Shown here: positions 1 through 4,858 of the stretch, piece after piece
How positions within the stretch are numbered: position 1 is the first letter of the stretch
Layout of the letters: each line of letters opens with the position of its first letter
Assembly (NCBI GenBank): GCA_018500005.2
Contig: JAHBAP020000441.1
Location: forward strand, 1-7,339
Direction of reading: 5' to 3'
DNA from: Mycobacterium sp.
GTDB lineage: Bacteria; Actinomycetota; Actinomycetes; Mycobacteriales; Mycobacteriaceae
DNA length: 7,339 nt
Made by a program: the position numbers and the translations under genes
The notes under the pieces: model-generated
Seen by the model: only the letters and a program-made list of their open reading frames with translations
Databases searched by the model: none
What the model was told of the DNA's origin: nothing

Positions 1-139
1 CCGCCCGACGGCGCAGCCCGCGGGCTGAGCACACCGCATGGGCCGCCCCCGGCACGCCTCCCCGGTCTGGGGCCGGCCTGCGGCTAGTTTGGAGACCCGA
101 GGCTGTTTGGACGAGATTCTCGGCGGGGGTCTGGGATAG
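1..139. promoter_or_regulatory. Non-coding region upstream of the BlaI-type repressor gene
   Basis: No convincing gene lies here. It contains a perfect 14-bp palindrome at 14-27 (CAGCCCGCGGGCTG). The heptamer GTTTGGA occurs twice in the same orientation at 87-93 and 105-111, with starts 18 bp apart. A small inverted repeat CGAGA-T-TCTCG lies at 112-122, ending 17 bp before the GTG start of the downstream gene. BlaI-family repressors usually control their own promoter, so the repeats at 87-122 are the best autoregulatory operator candidates. They do not match the TACA/TGTA dyad known from staphylococcal BlaI/MecI operators, and no clear -35/-10 pair was seen. Confidence 0.35.
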
Positions 140-532
140 GTGCGGGAGCGTGCGGTGCGTGTTCGGGGCTTCGGTGAGCTTGAGGCCGTCATTATGGACC
201 GGTTGTGGACCCGCAACGCCGTCTCGACGGTGCGCGACATCTTCGACGACCTGAGCCAGGACCGCCGAATCGCCTACACCACCGTCATGTCGACGATGGA
301 CAACCTGCACCGCAAGGGGATCCTCACCCGAGAGCGGGTCGCCCAGGCATACCACTATCTGCCGGTCATGACTCGCGAGGAATATTCAGCCACATTGATG
401 CGGGCATCGTTCGATCCCCGCGGTGATACCGACCTTGTCCTGACCCACTTCCTGGAACAAATGCCCGCCGAGGAGTCCGCGCGAGTTCAGGATGCACTGC
501 GCCGCATCATTTTTGACGGGAAGCAGCGGTGA
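140..532 (+). CDS. BlaI/MecI-family winged-helix transcriptional repressor
   Basis: This 130-residue protein matches the BlaI (Penicillinase_R) fold. It has an N-terminal winged helix from about residue 10 to 80, with the family-typical GELEAVIMDRLW start, the recognition-helix stretch AYTTVMSTMDNLHRKG and the wing strand AYHYLPV, then a C-terminal dimerisation helix region (about 85-125). The likely role is a cytoplasmic dimeric repressor of a stress-inducible promoter. There is no cysteine in the protein, so it lacks the CxC metal-binding tail of CopY-type members. The chosen start is GTG at 140, with a G-rich stretch upstream; an alternative GTG five codons in (155) cannot be excluded. The stop overlaps the start of the M56 peptidase gene as GTGA, which implies coupled translation. 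The pair resembles M. tuberculosis Rv1846c/Rv1845c, but this protein looks divergent from recalled Rv1846c, so it is probably a paralogue. Confidence 0.88.
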   Translation: MRERAVRVRGFGELEAVIMDRLWTRNAVSTVRDIFDDLSQDRRIAYTTVMSTMDNLHRKGILTRERVAQAYHYLPVMTREEYSATLMRASFDPRGDTDLVLTHFLEQMPAEESARVQDALRRIIFDGKQR

Positions 533-1458
533 ACATCGCCGCCTGGATGGTGTTCTACGCCGCAACACTGACATGGGTGGGGCCCCCGGTCCTGGAGCGC
601 ATCACCGGTGGTGGCCGCAGCGCCCGGCTCGGCGTCACCGTCTGGCTGACAGCGATCGCCGGGGCGCTGGGGGGTTGGATCGCCGCGCTGGGCGTCATCG
701 TCGCCCACGTCATCTCCAACCTGACCGACGAATCACCGCTGACGTTGTGCCTTGACGAGTTGGGCTTTACGGGCAGCCTCGACATGACGCGGCAATTCAA
801 TTCGATTGCCGCGACGGCGCTTGCCTGCGCGGGAGTGCTGGTGACGGTCATCGCCGGTTGGCGGGTGTCGAGCAGAATTCGGCGACTTCGACACCACAGT
901 CACGAGCACGCACGGGCGGCCCGCATCGTGGGCGTATCTACCGACCAGCCCGACGTCGTCATCGTCGACTCCGGTCAGCCCTCAGCGTATTGCGTCGCGG
1001 GACGCCCGCAAACGATCATCCTCACCACGGCCGCACTGCGACGCCTGGACGAACCGCAACTGGGTGCGGTGCTGGCCCACGAACGCGCCCACCTCACCGG
1101 CCACCATCATCAGATCCTGATGATCCTGCGTTCGCTGGCACGGGCCCTACCGCTTCTGCCGCTGTTGGGCGCCGGCGCCAGCGCTGTCGCCAGGCTGCTG
1201 GAAATGTGCGCTGACGACGTCGCTGTCCGCAGACATGGTTCCCGCCCATTGTTGTGCGGCATGGTCACGTTGGTGGCCGGTCCATCACAACCGGCCGGCG
1301 CCATGGGGGCAGCCGACGTCGCCGTGTTGGCGCGGGCAGCCCGGCTGGTGAGTCCCGCCGGGCCTGTCGATCAGTGGCGTGAGCGTCTGGTCCTGGTCAC
1401 CGCGATTGCACTGACCGTCGCCACGCCATTTGTCGCCGGACTACTGTGCCCAAGCTGA
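529..1458 (+). CDS. M56-family (BlaR1-like) membrane zinc metallopeptidase
   Basis: This 309-residue integral membrane protein is predicted to cut a regulatory partner, probably the adjacent BlaI-type repressor. Hydrophobic segments lie at about residues 3-20, 36-64, 92-112, 198-220 and 285-306. The catalytic core is visible: HERAH at 184-188 is the HExxH zinc motif and E225 in EMCADD is the expected third zinc ligand. The strand PSAYCVAGRPQTIILTTAAL (151-170) is the conserved M48/M56 substrate-groove region before the active site. The protein ends just after the last membrane segment and has no C-terminal penicillin-binding sensor domain as in staphylococcal BlaR1; this matches the short mycobacterial Rv1845c type (recalled as about 316 residues). 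The signal it senses is therefore unknown. GTG start at 529 is fixed by the 4-bp overlap with the upstream gene. Confidence 0.88.
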   Translation: MNIAAWMVFYAATLTWVGPPVLERITGGGRSARLGVTVWLTAIAGALGGWIAALGVIVAHVISNLTDESPLTLCLDELGFTGSLDMTRQFNSIAATALACAGVLVTVIAGWRVSSRIRRLRHHSHEHARAARIVGVSTDQPDVVIVDSGQPSAYCVAGRPQTIILTTAALRRLDEPQLGAVLAHERAHLTGHHHQILMILRSLARALPLLPLLGAGASAVARLLEMCADDVAVRRHGSRPLLCGMVTLVAGPSQPAGAMGAADVAVLARAARLVSPAGPVDQWRERLVLVTAIALTVATPFVAGLLCPS

Positions 1459-1501
1459 CCAGACCCGTTGACGCCTTCGGCGCGGAATGCCTTGCGGCTC
1501 A

Positions 1502-1519
1502 ACCCTCCCGAAGGGGGGT
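1502..1519. terminator. Hairpin in the convergent gap, candidate terminator
   Basis: ACCCTCC (1502-1508) pairs with GGGGGGT (1513-1519), including one G-T wobble, around a CGAA loop. It lies between two convergent genes, 44 bases after the M56 stop and 36 bases before the RipA-type stop. There is no U-tract on either strand, which is common for actinobacterial terminators but leaves the call uncertain. Confidence 0.4.
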
Positions 1520-1521
1520 GG

Positions 1522-1543
1522 CGACGCCGCAGCATGGGCGTCG
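1522..1543. terminator. Second hairpin in the convergent gap
   Basis: CGACGCC (1522-1528) pairs perfectly with GGCGTCG (1537-1543) around an 8-base loop. It sits 12 bases beyond the stop of the minus-strand RipA-type gene, so it is placed to end that transcript; with the neighbouring hairpin it could serve both directions. No U-tract is present. Confidence 0.35.
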
Positions 1544-1554
1544 TCGACGATTCA

Positions 1555-3009
1555 TCACTCGATGAACCTGACGACATAGGGCGTCATCCCGCTGGTGCGG
1601 ACCGCAGAGATATGGACATCTGAGCCGGTGTAGGGCGCTTCGAGCATCTGACCGTTGCCGAGGTAGAGCGCTTCGTGCTGGCTGCCGTTGGGTCCGTAGA
1701 AGATCACGTCGCCACGACGCATCTGTGCCGATGGGACCTGACGGCCGGCGGTGTACTGCGACCCCGAGTAGTGCGGGATCTTGACACCGGCGCCGGCGAA
1801 GGCGTACATCACCAGACCGGAACAGTCGAAGCCCACGGTGTTGGCGCCGTCGTCGATACCGCGACTGGGGCCGCTGGCGGTGCCGCCGCCCCACGAGTAG
1901 GGCACGCCGATCTGGGACTGGCCGCGTTTGATCACGTACTCGATGGCCTGGTTGCCGTACACCATCGGGATGGCACCGTTGTTGATGCCGGTATCGGTGG
2001 GTTTGAGGATCCCCAGCTTCTGAAGGAACTGTTTGCCCAGCGATTGCGTCGTCTGAAAGGAGTTCTGCGCGATCGCCAGGACCGCGTTGATGATCTGAAC
2101 GGGGTCCCCGGAGGCGAAGGCACTGGGCACCATCGGCAACGACAGGTCCCATTCGGAGGCTTTCCCGTACGGCGGGGTCTTGGCGCCCGGGGCCCCACCC
2201 GATCCGGCTGCGGCGGGATTCCAGCGGTCCGCCGACGCCGGGCGGGCCGGCGCACCGGTGCGGGGAGTCCCACCGGTGGTCACCGTCCCGGGCTGATCGG
2301 ATGCCGCCTCGGGGGCCGGCCAGGATTGTGCGGCCTGAAGTTTCTGCTGCGCGGCCCGGCGTTCGGCGGCGAGCTGGTCGATTTCTGCTTGTTGCTCACG
2401 AAAGTTGGTCTGCGCCTCGGTGAGCGCTACGACCGCGGCGTCCTGACTGGCCTGAGCCTGCTGGACGGATTGATCGGCGTTATGTTTGGCCAGCTGCGCC
2501 GCCGCATCCCGTGTGGCCGCCTCGGCGTGCGCCTGCTTGAGGTCTGCCATCGCCTGCTGCGCGCTCAGCGTCAGCGTCTGCAGGGCCGTGGCGGTGGAAA
2601 TGATGTCATCGGGTGTGCGCGCCATCACCAGCGAGGCTGAGGGTCCGTTGATGTAGGTGGACGCGGCGAAGGTGTCAAAGCGCTTCTGCGCCAGAGCGAT
2701 CTGGGCGGCGGCGTCTTTGACCGCCTGCTCGCTGGTGTCGACCTGCTGCTGTGCGGCCGCGGCGGCGTCGCGTGCGTCCTGGACCTCGACGATCGCCTTG
2801 TTGACGCTCTCCTGTTGTGCCTGAACGCGCGCGCCAACTCTTTGAAGCTTCTGGTTTGCCTCAGCGACCTCGGCGACCAATGCGGCCACGCTCCTCGGTG
2901 CGGAATCCGGCTCGGCCTGCGCCGGCTCGGCAACACTGAGGGTCAGCGTGAGGCTGAACGTCAGCACGAGCACGGATCTGCACCAGCTGGCACAAGGAGT
3001 CGTTCCCAT
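1555..3009 (-). CDS. ripA: RipA-type secreted peptidoglycan endopeptidase (NlpC/P60)
   Basis: This 484-residue secreted hydrolase is predicted to cut the D-Glu to meso-DAP bond in peptidoglycan stems, as M. tuberculosis RipA (472 residues) does at the septum. A signal peptide covers residues 1-32, with likely cleavage at AQA/EP. Residues about 40-229 form a long Ala/Gln-rich coiled coil, 230-285 a Pro/Gly/Ala linker, and about 350-484 the NlpC/P60 domain. Catalytic residues are C396 (FDCSG), H445 (SQHEA) and E457 (QMLEAP); their spacings of 49 and 12 equal those of RipA C383/H432/E444. After the catalytic His it reads EA, where recalled RipA has VT. The ATG at 3009 has GGGAGA (3017-3022) 7 bases upstream. 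The gene is divergent from a RipB-type gene, unlike the tandem ripA-ripB order, so it is probably a paralogue and not the housekeeping ripA. Confidence 0.9.
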   Translation of the reverse strand: MGTTPCASWCRSVLVLTFSLTLTLSVAEPAQAEPDSAPRSVAALVAEVAEANQKLQRVGARVQAQQESVNKAIVEVQDARDAAAAAQQQVDTSEQAVKDAAAQIALAQKRFDTFAASTYINGPSASLVMARTPDDIISTATALQTLTLSAQQAMADLKQAHAEAATRDAAAQLAKHNADQSVQQAQASQDAAVVALTEAQTNFREQQAEIDQLAAERRAAQQKLQAAQSWPAPEAASDQPGTVTTGGTPRTGAPARPASADRWNPAAAGSGGAPGAKTPPYGKASEWDLSLPMVPSAFASGDPVQIINAVLAIAQNSFQTTQSLGKQFLQKLGILKPTDTGINNGAIPMVYGNQAIEYVIKRGQSQIGVPYSWGGGTASGPSRGIDDGANTVGFDCSGLVMYAFAGAGVKIPHYSGSQYTAGRQVPSAQMRRGDVIFYGPNGSQHEALYLGNGQMLEAPYTGSDVHISAVRTSGMTPYVVRFIE

Positions 3010-3077
3010 TCGGCTGTCTCCCTAACTCGGTGCGCGCCCGTCGCGTGCAATCGGTCGACCCCGACGCGTCCACACAC

Positions 3078-3113
3078 CTACGCATTTGCGTAGTACGTAG
3101 TTGGGCCGTAGTT
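3078..3113. promoter_or_regulatory. CTACG/CGTAG repeat cluster upstream of the RipA-type gene, candidate operator
   Basis: CTACGCA (3078-3084) and TGCGTAG (3087-3093) form a perfect 7-bp inverted repeat with a 2-base centre. The CGTAGT arm is then repeated at 3089-3094, 3096-3101 and 3107-3112; the last two sit in CGTAGTT copies exactly 11 bp apart, about one helical turn. The cluster is 69-104 bp upstream of the RipA-type start. The arrangement suggests a repressor or activator binding as multiple dimers. The GTAGTA part resembles arms of BlaI/MecI operators, but the match is partial. Confidence 0.45.
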
Positions 3114-3147
3114 ATGTACGGGACGCTACATCACTTCCGACCCATTG

Positions 3148-3162
3148 GTAACTCCCGTCACA
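3148..3162 (+). promoter_or_regulatory. Possible MtrA-type 9-bp direct repeat
   Basis: GTAACT (3148-3153) and GTCACA (3157-3162) start 9 bp apart. MtrA of mycobacteria is reported to recognise two loosely conserved 9-bp direct repeats of the GTCACAgcg kind, and ripA is an established MtrA target in M. tuberculosis. The site is about 140 bp upstream of the RipA-type start. The motif is short and degenerate, so a chance match is possible. Confidence 0.3.
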
Positions 3163-3415
3163 AACAACAACGATGTAATTCTCCGGTCGGTACTGAGCAT
3201 GTCGACCCCCCGATAGCCCCTGGCGGATGTCACGTCGGAAATCTCTCTGCGAAGACTCGTCCCATCTGTCGCCTCGAAGTGAATCCGTCTCGGACAATCG
3301 CTGGGGGACAATGCATTTCGGGATCTGTATGCCGTCTGTCTGATCGGCGCGGTCTGAGGTCTTCCGGGGCGGTGCCGGAACACGTGGCGTCCGAAGGGGA
3401 TCGGAAAACAGTTTG

Positions 3416-3438
3416 GTTACGTTACGGGCATTACTTGT
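3416..3438 (+). promoter_or_regulatory. GTTAC repeats upstream of the RipB-type gene, possible MtrA-type site
   Basis: GTTAC occurs at 3416-3420 and 3421-3425, and ATTACT at 3430-3435 follows the second copy with a 9-bp start-to-start spacing. The block lies about 100-120 bp upstream of the RipB-type start. By the same reasoning as the site at 3148-3162 this could bind MtrA; evidence is pattern only. Confidence 0.25.
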
Positions 3439-3482
3439 GTGATCTGTGTTTACCACTGGGGCTCAAGGGACTTACGGTCGCA

Positions 3483-3507
3483 CCTACGTACGGAGCTACT
3501 CCGTAGG
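3483..3507. promoter_or_regulatory. Nested inverted repeats just upstream of the RipB-type gene
   Basis: CCTACG (3483-3488) pairs with CGTAGG (3502-3507), and inside it TACGGAG (3489-3495) pairs with CTCCGTA (3499-3505) around CTA. The two pairings share bases, so they are alternatives. The arms match the CCTACG/CGTAG arms near the RipA-type gene. It ends 28 bp before the GTG start, a position that suits an operator or a 5' leader hairpin. Confidence 0.45.
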
Positions 3508-3523
3508 CGTCCACGCAATCGGT

Positions 3524-3529
3524 GAAGGA
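3524..3529 (+). promoter_or_regulatory. Ribosome binding site that fixes the RipB-type start
   Basis: GAAGGA lies 6 bases before GTG at 3536. The same frame is open upstream to another GTG at 3446, but that start has no comparable site and would put 30 unrelated residues in front of a complete signal peptide. Confidence 0.7.
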
Positions 3530-3535
3530 ATCGTC

Positions 3536-4228
3536 GTGATCGGTATTTTTCGACCCGGACTGGTCCTTGCGCTTGTCGGGCTGCTGCTGGGCATCGCAGG
3601 CCCCGCCGCGGCCAGTGCCGACGGGAACCAGTGGGATCCAACGCTTCCGAAGTCCATCAGTGCCGGCGCCCCCGGCGACCCACTCGCACTCGCGAATGCA
3701 TCACTGCAGGCCAGCAAGGTCGCCGCCCAGACCGCTGTCGATCTCGGCCGGAAATTCCTCGCCGGTCTGGGTGTCTCCGGCAGCACAGCCGGCGCGAGCA
3801 CCGGACAAGTCAATCGAGTGAACGGTCCGCAAGCCATCGAGTACGTGATTCGGCGAGCAGGCTCGCAGATGGGTGTGCCGTACTCCTGGGGCGGGGGCAG
3901 CCTCACCGGACCCAGCCCAGGGGTCGACGACGGCGCAGACACCGTGGGGTTCGACTGCTCTGGTTTGACGCGCTACGCCTTCGCGGGCGTCGGCGTGCTG
4001 CTTCCCCGCTGGTCGGGGGATCAGTACACCGCGGGCCGCCACATTCCACCCTCGCAAGCCAAACGCGGTGACCTGCTGTTCTGGGGACCCCGCGGCAGCC
4101 AGCACGAGGCTCTGTATCTAGGCGCAGGGCAGATGCTGGAAGCACAACAAAGCGGTGTACCCGTGAAGATCTCGCCGGTGCGCACCGATGGGATGACGCC
4201 CTACGTGACCCGAATTATCGAGACCTGA
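3536..4228 (+). CDS. ripB: RipB-type secreted peptidoglycan endopeptidase (NlpC/P60)
   Basis: This 230-residue exported protein is a short NlpC/P60 hydrolase predicted to cut D-Glu/meso-DAP peptide links in peptidoglycan. A signal peptide covers residues 1-28 (hydrophobic core about 8-22, cleavage after ASA). The mature start QWDPTLPKSISAGAPGDPLA followed by ALANASLQ is characteristic of mycobacterial RipB, which lacks the coiled-coil domain of RipA. The catalytic domain spans about residues 95-230, with YSWGGG before the nucleophile; C141 (FDCSG), H190 (SQHEA) and E202 (QMLEAQ) are all present, so it should be active, unlike RipD. QHEA replaces the QHVT of recalled M. tuberculosis RipB, as in the divergent RipA-type neighbour. 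The GTG at 3536 was chosen over an upstream in-frame GTG at 3446 because of the signal peptide and ribosome binding site. It converges with the DUF302 gene across 36 bp. Confidence 0.9.
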   Translation: MIGIFRPGLVLALVGLLLGIAGPAAASADGNQWDPTLPKSISAGAPGDPLALANASLQASKVAAQTAVDLGRKFLAGLGVSGSTAGASTGQVNRVNGPQAIEYVIRRAGSQMGVPYSWGGGSLTGPSPGVDDGADTVGFDCSGLTRYAFAGVGVLLPRWSGDQYTAGRHIPPSQAKRGDLLFWGPRGSQHEALYLGAGQMLEAQQSGVPVKISPVRTDGMTPYVTRIIET

Positions 4229-4264
4229 GTCAGCTGGTGCGCCCGAGAGGGCTCACAGTTTCGA

Positions 4265-4666
4265 TCAGGTTTGGGTCAATGAGTCGATGGCCGCGCGCAG
4301 TTTGGCGGTGACCTCGTCGGCGACGTCCTGCAACGCCGGCTCCTCGGTGACCTGAACCAGCAGTTGGGGATTCATCGCTTCCACCAGCACCCGGGTGTCG
4401 TCGGAGGGATCGGTGCGCACGACCACGTTGCACGGCAGCAGCAGACCGATCTGACGGTCGATGTCCACTGCGCGGTGGGCCAGTGGGGGATTGCAGGCGC
4501 CGAGGATCAGGTAGTTCTCCATGTCCTGGTCCAGTTTGGCTTTCAGGGTGGCTTTCATGTCGATCTCGGTGAGGACACCAAAACCCTGGCCGGCCAGGGC
4601 GTCGCGGGTGCGGGCGACCGCATCGGCGAAGGTGGATTTCAGCGACGTCGAGATGGCAATGCTCAT
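4265..4666 (-). CDS. DUF302-family cytoplasmic protein
   Basis: This 133-residue protein belongs to the DUF302 family, whose biochemical role is not known to me. It begins MSIAISTSLKSTFADAVART and contains the family core with LGACNPPLAHRAVD (55-68), GLLLPCNVVVR (74-84) and VLVEAMNPQ (93-101). Two cysteines, C58 and C79, sit in the conserved loops and could bind metal or act in redox; that is inference. There is no signal peptide or membrane segment, so it should be cytoplasmic. ATG at 4666 was chosen over an in-frame ATG at 4720 because family members begin at this point and AGAGGGG (4678-4684) precedes it, although 11 bases is a long spacing. It is divergent from the DUF305 lipoprotein gene across 192 bp; DUF302 and DUF305 genes often accompany metal-resistance genes, which fits the chaperone and kinase nearby. 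Confidence 0.85.
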   Translation of the reverse strand: MSIAISTSLKSTFADAVARTRDALAGQGFGVLTEIDMKATLKAKLDQDMENYLILGACNPPLAHRAVDIDRQIGLLLPCNVVVRTDPSDDTRVLVEAMNPQLLVQVTEEPALQDVADEVTAKLRAAIDSLTQT

Positions 4667-4858
4667 GCGGGTGTGTTCCCCTCTGATGCCGACACGGGTT
4701 TCCTTCACCGAATCTGGCACCGGAAGACCGCCGTTGCAGCCGAGGGGGGAGTTCTTTATCGAATCTTCACAGAACGTCTAGGACACCCCTTCTCCGTCGT
4801 ATCAGGCTGATGAGCGAACCGTGCATAAAGTTCGCGGTACCGACGAGAGGGATTTTTT
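4667..4858. promoter_or_regulatory. Divergent promoter region between the DUF302 and DUF305 genes
   Basis: This 192-bp gap must hold promoters for both directions. CTTTAT at 4754-4759 and ATAAAG at 4825-4830 face each other, giving GATAAAG on - and CATAAAG on + as weak -10-like elements (TAAAGT at 4827-4832 on +), but no good -35 boxes were seen. An 8-bp palindrome CGGTACCG lies at 4835-4842. The + gene has GAGAGGGA at 4845-4852 followed by six T and GTG. No CsoR- or RicR-type C-rich palindrome was recognised. Confidence 0.35.

Larger units (their letters stand above)
3010..3535. promoter_or_regulatory. 526-bp divergent regulatory region between the two endopeptidase genes
   Basis: No convincing gene lies in this gap. 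It is visibly less GC-rich than the flanking coding DNA, especially at about 3095-3180 and 3400-3460. Both genes start outward from it, so it must hold both promoters. It contains CTACG/CGTAG repeats near each end (3078-3112 and 3483-3507), two stretches with GTAAC/GTCAC/GTTAC repeats (3148-3162, 3416-3438), a direct repeat GGACAAT at 3292-3298 and 3306-3312, and an inverted repeat TTCCGG/CCGGAA at 3362-3367 and 3375-3380. No consensus sigma-70-type promoter could be assigned with confidence. The middle (about 3180-3410) is otherwise unexplained. Confidence 0.6.

Noticed and set aside
140..532. CopY-type copper repressor
   Set aside because: It belongs to the same superfamily and copper genes are nearby, but the protein contains no cysteine, so the CxC metal site is absent.
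1675..2640. Open + frame of 321 codons opposite the RipA-type gene
   Set aside because: It is a shadow of a clear NlpC/P60 gene in GC-rich DNA, with no recognisable domain.
3270..3420. A ydaO-type c-di-AMP riboswitch upstream of the RipB-type gene
   Set aside because: Such elements precede some actinobacterial wall hydrolase genes, and fragments such as GTGAATCC and GGGGGAC are present, but the hallmark GTCAGCTAACC-type segment is missing. A covariance search with Rfam RF00379 would settle it.
3112..3456. Minus-strand open frame of 114 codons inside the divergent intergenic region
   Set aside because: Composition is not protein-like, there is no recognised domain, it covers the promoter-type sequence between divergent genes, and no convincing ribosome binding site was seen.
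3030..3506. Plus-strand open frame of 158 codons across the same intergenic region
   Set aside because: It overlaps both repeat clusters, has no domain, and its amino-acid composition looks random.
3446..3535. Upstream GTG at 3446 as the RipB-type start
   Set aside because: It adds 30 residues before a complete signal peptide and reads through the nested palindromes; GTG at 3536 has GAAGGA at 6-base spacing.
4241..4252. Terminator between the convergent RipB-type and DUF302 genes
   Set aside because: Only a 4-bp GCCC/GGGC stem with a GAGA loop is present, too weak to call.
4667..4720. Longer DUF302 start at 4720
   Set aside because: Recalled homologues begin at MSIAIS, and the extra 18 residues do not resemble the family.
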